From Aquirufa aurantiipilula (GTDB lineage: Bacteria > Bacteroidota > Bacteroidia > Cytophagales > Spirosomataceae), in NCBI RefSeq assembly GCF_019923745.1, contig NZ_JAANOG010000006.1, positions 4,716 through 68,715 of the forward strand: a DNA stretch of 64,000 nt, given 5' to 3'. The position numbers were made by a program, and so were the translations under genes. Below, one piece after another: positions 18,206 to 27,007 of the stretch; the stretch's first letter is position 1, and the number at the start of each line of letters is the position of its first letter. The notes below the pieces were generated by a model. That model saw only the letters and a program-made list of their open reading frames with translations. It did no database searches and was not told the origin of the DNA.

Positions 18206-18571
18206 TCACAAAACTAAGGCAATTCCAATTCCTACAGGAAAAGCTACCGACATACCTGCTATGGAAATAGCAGCCACCAATAAAATATTCGCTCCATTAA
18301 AAATCACCCCGCCTAGAAAGGCAGAAAAGAGATTCTCTTGACTTGCTTGATTCAAATCAGGGATAAAACTTCGGCCTTCGTCCCCCACACTCCCTAAGGT
18401 CAGAGCAAATAAAATGGCTGAAATTAAGATCCCAATGGCATAATCCCAATAAAACAATTCAAATCGCCAATGACTACTGGTTAACTTCTGGGTGTTAGCC
18501 CAAGAGCCCCAACACAACATGGTAACGATGCACAGTAAAACAGCTGTCAAATAATTTTCGATAATGAACAT
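18206..18571 (-). pseudogene. 5' part of a sugar/ureide-type permease (DMT/GRP-like), ends at a premature TGA
   Basis: 121 residues with about four membrane segments. VTMLCWGSWANTQKL and FELFYWDYAIGI near the N-terminus and GGVIFNGANILLVAAISIAGMSVAFPVGIGIALVL at the end are typical of the ~330-residue ten-helix sugar/ureide permease family. Translation stops at TGA (18206-18208), and the same frame continues directly with VLVNYLATPQG; family proteins have Gly-Val at this spot, so a GGA to TGA change is the simplest explanation. It is the last gene of the nucleoside/ADP-ribose operon, 18 bases after the ADP-ribosylglycohydrolase-like gene, and would be its importer. TGA serves as an ordinary stop elsewhere in this window. 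Confidence 0.75.
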
Positions 18572-18589
18572 AGCATCCTATTTAGAGGT

Positions 18590-20134
18590 TTAATGCAAAT
18601 TTCCCAATCGATAAAACTGGGTATCCGTGGATTTTTTTCCTGGAACATCATAAACTATCACATCCATCATACGCACTTCTTGCCCTTCTACGGGATTCAA
18701 AAGTTTCAAGCGAACTTGGTGCTTACCCGGTGCTAAATCGTAGTTCCAAGTCAACTCATGTCGGCGAGTTGTAAAGGCCGTTGGCAATTGGGCTTTCTCC
18801 ATCAATTTTCCATCCACATACACTTCCATATCAAAATTGTGATTCGAAGTGGAAGCCCATTTGGCTGTCTCGCCTCTCACGACAAAACCTTTTCCTGTAA
18901 ACTCAAATTGGTATTCATCTTTTAATACTTTGCCTACTCCAATTTTCTGAGTCGGATAAACCCCATCAAAACTCTTTTCAAATGCCACCGCTTTAGGAGC
19001 TTCCATTGGGATATATACATTGTCTCCAACAATTTTACCCCCGTTCCTTTCTATGTTTTGCAAGGCATGTTTGAAACCAATGCTATACACATCAGTTAAT
19101 GAAGTGCTCGTATATTTGAAATCGATTCCTTCAGCCTCTTTTAAACCTTGTTTCCAATAGCTTGGTATTTTATCATAACCTAACATAGTCCCCAAAATTC
19201 CTCCAGCAGAAGAAGGGTTGCAGTCGGCATCTTGACCACAGCGGGTAGTGATTTCCATGGTTTTAGTAAAATCTCCTTGGCCATACAATAAGCCAATCAC
19301 CACATAGGCAGAGTTTACCGTGGCATCAATATTAAATGGCGCAAAAACTCCATCTGGACAACCAATATCCTGGGCCCATTTCTTCTGAACTTCTAACCAA
19401 GTTTTGGTCCAATCATTGGGGTATTGCTTATGCCAACGTATTACGTCTGAAATACATTGGTAATACGCACTTTGCTTTGGAATAGTTTTCAATGCTTCTT
19501 GAATGATATGGGGAATATTGTTGGAAACAAAGGCCAAAGTATAACATGCTCCCAAAAATACACCGCCATAATAGCCATCTCCATAATTCATAATGTGGCC
19601 AATTTTATCCGAAATTTTGGACGCTACGTTAGGCATCCCAGGCGACATCAATCCGGCAAAATCACATTCAATTTGGTAGTCGATGCAATCCGCATGAGGA
19701 TTATTTTTCCAATGCCCAGATGCTGGGGCACCTATACCATGCAAAATATTATACCTCCCAGCCTGGTTGGCATGCCAAAGGGCGTATCCTGCCTCCGCAT
19801 AGGCTTTGGCATGGGAAGCTATAGGTGCATCTAAACCTTCTCTTTCAAATACCTCGACAAAAGTTAAATCCATGTACAAGTCGTCGTAGAGACCTGCATT
19901 TTCCAACATGGTTTTTTTCAAATAGCCATCGTACCAAGGAACAGGCTGGTAGGCATCTATCATGGTACCATTGTATCGAAATTCCATGGGGCCTCCAAAG
20001 GTCACACCGATGGTTTGACCAGCCCATCCGCCTTTTATTTTATCTTGTAGCGTCTGTTTAGAAAGGACGATCGACTTAGACTGCGACCATGCTAAGAAGG
20101 GCAAAAAAAGTAATGCCAAGTAGAAATTTTTCAT
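18590..20134 (-). CDS. ADP-ribosylglycohydrolase-family protein, exported, with C-terminal beta domain
   Basis: 514 residues; signal peptide ends near LAWSQ. Residues ~30-345 carry the ADP-ribosylglycohydrolase hallmarks: GGWAGQTIGVTFGGPMEF, DDLYMDLTFVEVF and the magnesium-binding TRCGQDADCNPSSAGGILGTMLGY. Residues ~350-514 look like a jelly-roll or carbohydrate-binding domain (FEFTGKGFVVRGE, MEVYVDGKLMEKAQLP, VRLKLLNPVEGQEVRMMDVIVYDV). The family cleaves N-glycosidic bonds to ADP-ribose or related ligands. The exported form next to a nucleoside hydrolase and ribokinase suggests release of ribose from extracellular nucleotides or derivatives. The start lies 4 bases past the nucleoside hydrolase stop. 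Confidence 0.8.
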   Translation of the reverse strand: MKNFYLALLFLPFLAWSQSKSIVLSKQTLQDKIKGGWAGQTIGVTFGGPMEFRYNGTMIDAYQPVPWYDGYLKKTMLENAGLYDDLYMDLTFVEVFEREGLDAPIASHAKAYAEAGYALWHANQAGRYNILHGIGAPASGHWKNNPHADCIDYQIECDFAGLMSPGMPNVASKISDKIGHIMNYGDGYYGGVFLGACYTLAFVSNNIPHIIQEALKTIPKQSAYYQCISDVIRWHKQYPNDWTKTWLEVQKKWAQDIGCPDGVFAPFNIDATVNSAYVVIGLLYGQGDFTKTMEITTRCGQDADCNPSSAGGILGTMLGYDKIPSYWKQGLKEAEGIDFKYTSTSLTDVYSIGFKHALQNIERNGGKIVGDNVYIPMEAPKAVAFEKSFDGVYPTQKIGVGKVLKDEYQFEFTGKGFVVRGETAKWASTSNHNFDMEVYVDGKLMEKAQLPTAFTTRRHELTWNYDLAPGKHQVRLKLLNPVEGQEVRMMDVIVYDVPGKKSTDTQFYRLGNLH

Positions 20135-20138
20135 GGAT

Positions 20139-21086
20139 TTAGGGTTTTAAAGCAAATTTTTGATTCAAATAATGGTTCATCAAAATCTCCAACACTTTCG
20201 TCTCTTGAATAGTAAGACCGATGATGGCGTTAGGCTTTCCGTCAGAAGTTCGAGTAAAACCTTGTTGGTCTACCGATATATGCCGCATTTCCGTTTGAAA
20301 TAAGTCAGGATGAATGAGCATAGCTATAGCCACAGGGTCGAAAAGAGTTGGCGTTTCCTGCCCCCAAAGTTTATATAAATCCGTTAAGGCATTGGTCAAA
20401 GGAGTATTTTTCTCCTTTAAAATTCGACGGTTTTCGGCGGAAAGTTTCACTTGTGAAGTTACATCCGTGCCCGCATAAGTAATCTTTGCTCCAGATTGTA
20501 CAAACTTTTGTGAAGCAGGAACATCCACTTTGACATTCCATTCTGCGTCAATGGGCTTTTTTTGATTGTAGCCTACTTCAAAGGAGCCAAACATGGCATA
20601 AATATGTTTCGCTTTCTTTAAAATCTGTGGGTCTTTTTGAATAATGTCCGAGAAATTAGTGACTGGCCCAACGGAAAATATCACAACCTCATTGGGGTAT
20701 TTTTTGATTTGCTCGATGATGAAATCGGCAGCTGGTTTTGACTGAGGTTTTATTTTGTCAAATCCTTTGGCCCAAGAAAATTGGTCGGCATACCAATTCG
20801 CTCTTTTGTCAATATGTGAGGTATTCCTCCCCATAAAAACGGGGATGTGTCCTTGACCTGTTTCATGCAACATCTTTAGAGCCAAACGGGCTCTATCGTC
20901 GGTTCTACCATAACAAGTGGTAATCCCCAAGATTTCGAGTTTATCTTGTTGGGTTAATAAATAAGCCAAAGCATAGGCATCATCGATATCATCTCCTAAA
21001 TCGCAATCAAAAATGACCTTTTGTTTCTTGCTTTGGGCTGTCAGAAAAAAGGGGATACATAAGAAAAGTAGGATGAGTTTTTTCAT
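20139..21086 (-). CDS. Inosine-uridine-type nucleoside hydrolase, exported
   Basis: 315 residues; signal peptide KKLILLFLCIPFFLTAQ. The calcium-binding DxDxGxDD motif appears as DCDLGDDIDDAYAL (about residues 26-39), with SVGPVTNF and DPVAIAMLIHPDLF further on. The family splits nucleosides into base and ribose. An exported version acts in the periplasm and would feed free ribose to the permease and ribokinase of the same operon. Its ATG overlaps the ribokinase stop by 4 bases, suggesting coupled translation. Confidence 0.85.
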   Translation of the reverse strand: MKKLILLFLCIPFFLTAQSKKQKVIFDCDLGDDIDDAYALAYLLTQQDKLEILGITTCYGRTDDRARLALKMLHETGQGHIPVFMGRNTSHIDKRANWYADQFSWAKGFDKIKPQSKPAADFIIEQIKKYPNEVVIFSVGPVTNFSDIIQKDPQILKKAKHIYAMFGSFEVGYNQKKPIDAEWNVKVDVPASQKFVQSGAKITYAGTDVTSQVKLSAENRRILKEKNTPLTNALTDLYKLWGQETPTLFDPVAIAMLIHPDLFQTEMRHISVDQQGFTRTSDGKPNAIIGLTIQETKVLEILMNHYLNQKFALKP

Positions 21087-21979
21087 AATTGTTCACGAGT
21101 TGGCATGGAGGTTTGTGCCCCCAATTGAGTAACAGATAAAGCTGCAGCCTTGCAAGCAAAAGCAATTGCTTGTTCAAAATTCATTCCTTCCGATAAGGCC
21201 ACTACTAGAGCCCCGTTGAAACAATCTCCTGCTGCGGTGCTGTCCACAGCAAGCACATGCTGAGCAGGGACATGACCAAAAGCACTTTGGGTTTGCCAAT
21301 ATGCTCCTTTGGAGCCTCGGGTAATCACCACGCGCTTCACTCCTCGAGAAAGAAAATAATCGCAGGCCAGTGATAAACTTGTTTCATCCACGGGTCGAAT
21401 ACCCGTCAAAAATTCCGTTTCTGTTTCATTCGGGCTGATGATATCTATATGAGCATACAAAGTCTCGGGTAAGGTACAGGCAGGAGCGGGATTTAATACC
21501 ACGGATAAACCAGCTTGATGAGCTTTTTCCACGGAAAAAATCACGGTTTCTAAGTGTATTTCTAGCTGCAATAAAAGCCAATTGCCTTTTTGAAAAAGAG
21601 AAGTAGCCGCTTCAATATCTTGGGCCATCAATCGAGCATTGGCACCAGAGGCCACGGTGATGCAATTTTCACCCTGGGTATCCACATTGATTAAAGCCAC
21701 ACCAGAAGGCTGTTTTTCGTCTTGACTGATGAATTGTCCATGAATGCCTTCCAAGGCAAATTGTTGGATAGCGCTTTCACCAAACACATCTTTCCCTACT
21801 TTAGCGATAAAATAGGTGTCGCCACCCAAGCGAGCCGCGGCAACGGCCTGATTAGCTCCTTTTCCTCCGGGATTCATAAAGAAAGTTCCTCCTAAAACGG
21901 TTTCTCCAGGCGCAGGAAGCCTATCCGACTGAATGACCATATCGGTATTGGAACTGCCTATGACGATGATTTTTGCCAT
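21083..21979 (-). CDS. rbsK: Ribokinase (PfkB family)
   Basis: 298 residues from the ATG at 21979, chosen because AKIIVIGSSNTDMVIQ is the usual ribokinase N-terminus and it leaves 2 bases after the upstream stop; an ATG at 21991 would overlap by 10 bases. Signature PGGKGANQAVAAARLGG (about 37-53) and the catalytic loop DSTAAGDCFNGALV are present. It phosphorylates ribose to ribose-5-phosphate in the cytoplasm. The surrounding genes make ribose from nucleosides, so assignment as ribokinase rather than another PfkB sugar kinase is well supported. Confidence 0.9.
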   Translation of the reverse strand: MAKIIVIGSSNTDMVIQSDRLPAPGETVLGGTFFMNPGGKGANQAVAAARLGGDTYFIAKVGKDVFGESAIQQFALEGIHGQFISQDEKQPSGVALINVDTQGENCITVASGANARLMAQDIEAATSLFQKGNWLLLQLEIHLETVIFSVEKAHQAGLSVVLNPAPACTLPETLYAHIDIISPNETETEFLTGIRPVDETSLSLACDYFLSRGVKRVVITRGSKGAYWQTQSAFGHVPAQHVLAVDSTAAGDCFNGALVVALSEGMNFEQAIAFACKAAALSVTQLGAQTSMPTREQL

Positions 21980-21981
21980 GA

Positions 21982-23178
21982 TTATACCCAAGTTTCTTTT
22001 TCTATGATTTCACCTGTGGCTTTTACTTTCAAGATTACTTTCTTGTCGCCATTGGGTAAAATTTCTTCTTTGATAAACCAATGTTCGGAATCATACTCCT
22101 GGTATACCGAAGGTTTACTGAGACCTTCTTGGCCACGCCATTCAGGGAGCTGAACGGGTTCCCACAATTTTGTTTTAGCCGAGCGATAAGCTGCATCAAT
22201 GATGGCGTTCACTACATAGCCATCATAGAATGTTTCCATAGGTTTTTCACCATTTTCAAAGGCATCAAACATATCGGTAAACATATTGGTATAGCCTAAT
22301 TCATGGGCTTCATCTCCTACTGGAAACTGCCAGCCAGAATCACTCTCAGCTTTTTCTGCCACATAGGACTTTCCTGCCCCAGAGGTAAACATTTCAAAAC
22401 CTGTTCTCAAAAAGGAATTGATCCAAATGGTCCCTTCGGTCCCCATCACCTCATCTCGTAAATCCATACCCCCACGAAAGGTCCAAGAAACTTCAAACTG
22501 CCCTATTGCTCCATTTTGATATTTCACTAATCCAATGGCATGATCTTCGGCATCTATGGGTTTCACTTGGGTATCAGCCCAGCACATCACTTCCACTGGC
22601 CGAACGTCTTTTCCAATGAAATTACGGGCTATTTCGATGCAATGACAACCTAAGTCGAGCACCGCTCCACCTCCCGCTTTTTGAATATCCCAAAACCAGT
22701 CGGCATGAGGACCAGGATGTGTTTCACGGGATTTAGCCCATAAAATTCTTCCTAAAGCACCTGATTGGACCGATTTTAAGGACTTTAAAAATTTAGGAGT
22801 GTAACAAAGATCTTCTAAGTATCCAGCAAATATGCCTGCATTTTCACAAGCTTGGGTCATTCGTAAAGCCTCTTCGGCAGTTCTTCCTAAAGGCTTGGTA
22901 CATAACACGGCTTTTTTATGTTTGACACAAAGCATCACTGCCTCCTCGTGCAGGAAATTGGGTAAAGCAATCACCACGAACTCGGTAGCTGAATGGGCAA
23001 TGGCCTCCTCCATATCCGTGGTATAATGAGCTACATGATAATCTTTAGCAAATCGAATGGCCGTTTCCTCCTTCCGGGCATACACCACACTAACTTGATC
23101 TTTACCTCTACGGCCGGTTAGTGAATCCGCATAAAAACGTCCAATAAATCCACCCCCTAGAATACATACTTGTGCCAT
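21982..23178 (-). CDS. Gfo/Idh/MocA-family oxidoreductase
   Basis: 398 residues, cytoplasmic (no signal). The Rossmann motif GGGFIGRFYADSL lies near residue 8, and LCTKPLGRTAEEA is the conserved KP motif (Lys contributes to catalysis). AGGGAVLDLGCHCIEIARNF is the family's His-containing active-site segment. It oxidises or epimerises a sugar or cyclitol with NAD(P); the substrate cannot be told. It sits 1 base after the dioxygenase gene and 2 bases before ribokinase, so it belongs to the salvage operon, perhaps for modified sugars that come with the nucleosides. Confidence 0.85.
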   Translation of the reverse strand: MAQVCILGGGFIGRFYADSLTGRRGKDQVSVVYARKEETAIRFAKDYHVAHYTTDMEEAIAHSATEFVVIALPNFLHEEAVMLCVKHKKAVLCTKPLGRTAEEALRMTQACENAGIFAGYLEDLCYTPKFLKSLKSVQSGALGRILWAKSRETHPGPHADWFWDIQKAGGGAVLDLGCHCIEIARNFIGKDVRPVEVMCWADTQVKPIDAEDHAIGLVKYQNGAIGQFEVSWTFRGGMDLRDEVMGTEGTIWINSFLRTGFEMFTSGAGKSYVAEKAESDSGWQFPVGDEAHELGYTNMFTDMFDAFENGEKPMETFYDGYVVNAIIDAAYRSAKTKLWEPVQLPEWRGQEGLSKPSVYQEYDSEHWFIKEEILPNGDKKVILKVKATGEIIEKETWV

Positions 23179-23179
23179 C

Positions 23180-23995
23180 TTATTTTAAATCTTGTAAGGT
23201 TATTTCTTTGTCTTTACTTAAAAAATCTGCCTGATTAACAACCCGTTGACCGCTAGCTAATAATGCTTCATCAGCTACCACTTTTACTGGCTCAATACAG
23301 GAAGTATGCTTTTCTCTAAAAGGGATGTTGTAGGCCAGGTTATAAGCCGAAATCACAGACCAACGTGCATACTCGGATAAATTAGCCTCGGATCGATGCA
23401 AAATATTGCTATGAAAAAATAGAACATCTCCTGCTTTAAGTTCGCAAGACACCAGCTCGGAAACTTTTGCGGCTTCGTTGACAAAATCCATATCAGCACC
23501 CTGTTGCTCGCCAGCAAACAGATGCTCAAATCGCTGCATTTTGTGAGTACCTTTGAGGACTTGCAAACAACCATTCTCTATGGTGGCATCTGTTAATGCG
23601 ACCATGACAGAAATCATGGCTTCTGGATACAGAAAGCCGTTTTTATACCAATAACCGTAATCTTGGTGCCATTCCCATGAACCTCCCACTCGAGGTTCTT
23701 TTTGCATCACTTTGGAATGAAAATGACAAACTTCGCCTTCACCCAATAAGGTTTGAACACCTTCTACAAGCCGCTTACTGCGCGACATTAAACCAAAAGA
23801 ATCATCTCCGGCGGTAAACCATAAGGTCAATTTGGTCTTTTTACCTGATTGGTCATTTAGATCAAAGGCTTGATTGATGACTGATTGATCAGTAGCCACA
23901 GCATATAGCAAGTCGATCTCTTCTTTGGAGAAAAGTTGAGGTATAATCAAGTAACCGTCTCGATGGTATGCCTCTTTTTGTATTGAAGTAATCAT
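23180..23995 (-). CDS. Phytanoyl-CoA dioxygenase (PhyH)-family protein
   Basis: 271 residues. The Fe(II)-binding HxD appears as WEWHQDYGYWYKNG (about residues 108-121) and the distal His as LFFHSNILHRSEANLSEYARWSVISAYN, with the Arg that binds 2-oxoglutarate. Such enzymes hydroxylate small molecules; PhyH members are common in Bacteroidota sugar clusters with unknown substrates. First gene of the minus-strand operon that continues to the permease. The 121-base gap to the amidase stop upstream probably holds its promoter, but no convincing box was found. Confidence 0.85.
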   Translation of the reverse strand: MITSIQKEAYHRDGYLIIPQLFSKEEIDLLYAVATDQSVINQAFDLNDQSGKKTKLTLWFTAGDDSFGLMSRSKRLVEGVQTLLGEGEVCHFHSKVMQKEPRVGGSWEWHQDYGYWYKNGFLYPEAMISVMVALTDATIENGCLQVLKGTHKMQRFEHLFAGEQQGADMDFVNEAAKVSELVSCELKAGDVLFFHSNILHRSEANLSEYARWSVISAYNLAYNIPFREKHTSCIEPVKVVADEALLASGQRVVNQADFLSKDKEITLQDLK

Positions 23996-24116
23996 AGTTT
24001 AGAATAGATAAAGCTAATATAAGTATTTCTTAAAAAAATCTTATTTTATCTACCCTGATTACTAGAAAACACTTGGATTTTATTTTAAGGGAAAATACGA
24101 GTTTAATCGTTTTGTT

Positions 24117-25775
24117 TTATTTAAACAGCTCAGGATGCATTTCATCCCAAGGTGTAGCATCTTGGTATATTTTGGCCAATGCCAAAATAGTTGCCTCATC
24201 GAACAGATTACCTAGAAAACTTATGCTCGTTGGCTTATTCGTTTTTTTGTCAAATCCATTGGGGATGCAAACTACAGGATGGCCGGTTAAGTTAGTAATG
24301 GCTAATTGGTTCCCTGAAAATAGACTTGGGCTAATGATAACATCAAAATCTTTGAAAAGGTAATTAACCTGTTGCATCAATAAATAGCGATGACGTTGGG
24401 CATTGATGTATTCCACGGCAGGGATGAATCTAGCTGTTCTAAATTGATTGGGCCAATCTCCTTTTCTTTGCATGGTCAATTCATCATCCACATTAAATCG
24501 GGTTAACTCATCAAATTGGGCGGCACATTCTGCTCCTATGATAATATCCATCATTTGAAAAGGGTAAAACTTCTTTTCTGAAAAATCCATAGGAACGATT
24601 TTCGCTCCGGCTTGTTGGAGTACCCGAAGCACTTGCCATTCGTTGGCGGTAGAATCTTTTAATTTATCAAAGTAATTTTTGGCATATCCAATTCTCAACT
24701 TTTTGATATCCACCTGATTGGTATAATTGAATGCGGCTTCGGTGGCTGATAAATCGAGTCCATCGGTGCCACGGATGGCATCTAAAACAATGGCTGCGTC
24801 TTCGGCATTCCGACATATCGGTCCAATTTTATCTAGGCTATAACTTAATGCCATGGCACCTGACCGACTTACTCTTCCGAAGGTAGGACGGAGACCTAAT
24901 GCACCACAGGTGGTAGAAGGAGAAACAATACTTCCCCAGGTTTCGGTACCAATAGCAAAAGGAACTAAACCCGCCACGGTGGCCGATGCTGAGCCTGCTG
25001 ATGAACCTGACGAACCTAGGGCCAGGTTCCAGGGATTTTTGGTTCTTCCTCCGTACCAATAGTCGCCCATAGCTAAGGCGCCAAGGGTAAATTTGGCAAC
25101 TAATACAGCTCCGGCTTGTCGCAATTGTTGGTAGACAAATGCGTCTTCTTCAATCACTTGTTCTTTATAGGGGGCTGCTCCCCAGGTGGTTTTAGTGCCT
25201 TTGACAGCAAATAAATCTTTTAGGCCATAGGGTATTCCATGCAATAGGCCACGGTACTTCCCATGTGCAATCTCTTCATCGGCTTGCTTGGCTTGCTCCA
25301 ATGCTATGGATTCTGTCAAAGAAATCAGACATTGTAAGGTATCTCCGTATTTCTTTATCCGGTCGATATAAAATTGGGTCAATTGAACAGAACTGATCTT
25401 TTTAGTTTTGATCAATTCGGCTAATTGAGGAATGGAATAAAAGGCAAGAGATGATTTTTTATTGGGTAAATCTGTACCAGTTGCTTGGGTCCAATGAATG
25501 GGGATTTGTTGTTTATTAACATGAACACCCGGAATTAGAACGGTTTGCCATAAACTTAAAGGAACGGAATTAGGCAAATGAACCCGGTGTTGCTCTTGGT
25601 AAACGGTTAAATTGTCTTGAACATCCGACAATAAAGTATCGATTTCATTACCGGTAAAATTAAGGTCAAATATCTTGGCTGCCCCTTCTACATCTTTTTT
25701 TTGAATTTTAGATGACTGTGCAAAGCCCGAGGTAACCAGTAAAAACAAGTTGATCCAGAGTACAAATTTTGCCAT
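24117..25775 (-). CDS. Amidase-signature enzyme, exported
   Basis: 552 residues; signal peptide ends near SGFAQ. The amidase signature is complete: Lys in IPYGLKDLFAVKG, and Ser-rich GSSGSSAGSASATVAGLVPFAIGTETWGSIVSPSTTCGALGLRPTFGRVSR provides the Ser-cisSer-Lys triad. The first 110 residues are extra compared with GatA-like proteins. It hydrolyses an amide in the periplasm; the substrate is unknown. It is not GatA because there is a signal and no gatB/gatC neighbour. Monocistronic, with 121 bases to the PhyH gene. Confidence 0.85.
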   Translation of the reverse strand: MAKFVLWINLFLLVTSGFAQSSKIQKKDVEGAAKIFDLNFTGNEIDTLLSDVQDNLTVYQEQHRVHLPNSVPLSLWQTVLIPGVHVNKQQIPIHWTQATGTDLPNKKSSLAFYSIPQLAELIKTKKISSVQLTQFYIDRIKKYGDTLQCLISLTESIALEQAKQADEEIAHGKYRGLLHGIPYGLKDLFAVKGTKTTWGAAPYKEQVIEEDAFVYQQLRQAGAVLVAKFTLGALAMGDYWYGGRTKNPWNLALGSSGSSAGSASATVAGLVPFAIGTETWGSIVSPSTTCGALGLRPTFGRVSRSGAMALSYSLDKIGPICRNAEDAAIVLDAIRGTDGLDLSATEAAFNYTNQVDIKKLRIGYAKNYFDKLKDSTANEWQVLRVLQQAGAKIVPMDFSEKKFYPFQMMDIIIGAECAAQFDELTRFNVDDELTMQRKGDWPNQFRTARFIPAVEYINAQRHRYLLMQQVNYLFKDFDVIISPSLFSGNQLAITNLTGHPVVCIPNGFDKKTNKPTSISFLGNLFDEATILALAKIYQDATPWDEMHPELFK

Positions 25776-25918
25776 AGGTATTTATTAGATACCATGAAAT
25801 AAATCAAAATAAGCGAAATAGCTCTTTCATTGGCAAAAATTTATCAGAAAGCTGATTAAATCCTGCTTGGGTTCGATAAGATTTCATGCCTAGCTTTGGC
25901 TACAGCTTCAGAGGCACC

Positions 25919-25953
25919 TAGATTTGTCAACTTTTGAAAAGTTGACAAATCTA
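25919..25953. repeat. Intergenic palindrome R1
   Basis: A 17-bp arm TAGATTTGTCAACTTTT (25919-25935) is followed by one G and then the exact reverse complement (25937-25953). It lies between the aldo/keto reductase stop and the amidase start. It shares the TTGTCAA...TTGACAA core with R3 at 38567 and weakly with R2 and R4. Confidence 0.8.
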
Positions 25954-26014
25954 AACGACAAATAAATAGACAAAACGAAACGACGATTCAAAATATCAAA
26001 TGAACATGAAAAAT

Positions 26015-27004
26015 CTAACTACTGGGTTTCCACCAATCGGGCACGGAGGGAACGGATTGTTCTATGCGTTGGATAAGTTCCTGACTAAGTGCATCTAAGT
26101 TGGAAGCCATAATATTGGACTTAACTTGATTCACTGATCTAGCCCCAGGAATGACAACAGAAATAATTGGGTTTTGTAACGTAAATCGCAATGCATTGGC
26201 TGAAAGCCCTCCTGGTAATGCTGCTAAAAAGGCTAATTTTCTTGCATTATCCAACATCCAGTTTTTATCACGATCTGCCATATTTGAACGGTAATCGTCC
26301 TCTCCAAAATTAGGCTCTTCTATTAATAATCGATCACTTAAAAATCCAGAACCCAAGGGAACTCGACCAATGATGTCATACTTTGACAAATTTGGGTGTT
26401 GGCCCAAAATCTCATCCACTCTTCTATCCAATGCATTATAAATTACCTCAATCACGGATCCAAAACCAGCATCCATCACTCGTTTGGCTCCATAAACACT
26501 TTTGGAACTTACTCCATATTGTCGAATTAGTCCTTGACTAATTAAATCCTCTAGTGGAGAACGATCATAATTTGCCCAATCAAAATTATCAGGAGGAGAA
26601 TGCATCAACAAGATGTCGATGTGCTCACGTTGTAAGCGTTGCAAACTAGCTTTTACACTAGCATAAAGATGTTCTGAGGAAAAATCTTGACCTGAAGTAC
26701 CATCTGGCAAATACACATTTCCAAATTTGGTACAAACCATGATGTCTTGAGGATAGGTAGTGGCCTGAAGGGCTTTACCTACAATTACTTCAGATAAACC
26801 TTTGCCATAAGAATCAGCGGTATCGATGAATTGAATCCCTGCCTCTAAAGCAGCCCTCAAAATGGCTAAGGATTCTTCTTCGCTAATTTCTCCCCAACCC
26901 ATCGCCTTTCCTTGGACCATATTGGGTCCTCCCAATTGCCAAGTGCCTAGCCCTAATTTTTGATACAATCGACTCGAAAAACGAGGAGAAGTGGCTTTCG
27001 ACAT
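26015..27004 (-). CDS. Aldo/keto reductase
   Basis: 329 residues, cytoplasmic. The tetrad appears as FIDTADSYGKG (Asp, Tyr), IMVCTKFG (Lys) and HIDILLMHSP (His), and GKALQATTYP, GLIRQYGVSS and VVIPGARSVNQVKSN match the NADP-binding regions. The sequence resembles the subgroup that includes pyridoxal or sugar dehydrogenase-like AKRs. The start lies 3 bases after the TauD-like gene's stop, so both are one transcription unit. Confidence 0.85.
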   Translation of the reverse strand: MSKATSPRFSSRLYQKLGLGTWQLGGPNMVQGKAMGWGEISEEESLAILRAALEAGIQFIDTADSYGKGLSEVIVGKALQATTYPQDIMVCTKFGNVYLPDGTSGQDFSSEHLYASVKASLQRLQREHIDILLMHSPPDNFDWANYDRSPLEDLISQGLIRQYGVSSKSVYGAKRVMDAGFGSVIEVIYNALDRRVDEILGQHPNLSKYDIIGRVPLGSGFLSDRLLIEEPNFGEDDYRSNMADRDKNWMLDNARKLAFLAALPGGLSANALRFTLQNPIISVVIPGARSVNQVKSNIMASNLDALSQELIQRIEQSVPSVPDWWKPSS

Positions 27005-27007
27005 GTC

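Noticed and set aside
18206-18208. Recoded TGA (selenocysteine or reassigned codon) in the permease
   Set aside because: TGA serves as a normal stop elsewhere, for example at 61352-61354, no SECIS-like element is evident, and the position is expected to be Gly.
24117-25775. GatA subunit of the tRNA amidotransferase
   Set aside because: The protein has a signal peptide and an N-terminal extension and no gatB/gatC neighbours.
25919-25953. Palindrome R1 as a simple terminator of the aldo/keto reductase gene
   Set aside because: No T-run follows the stem on the minus strand, and the arm shares sequence with other palindromes in unrelated settings.
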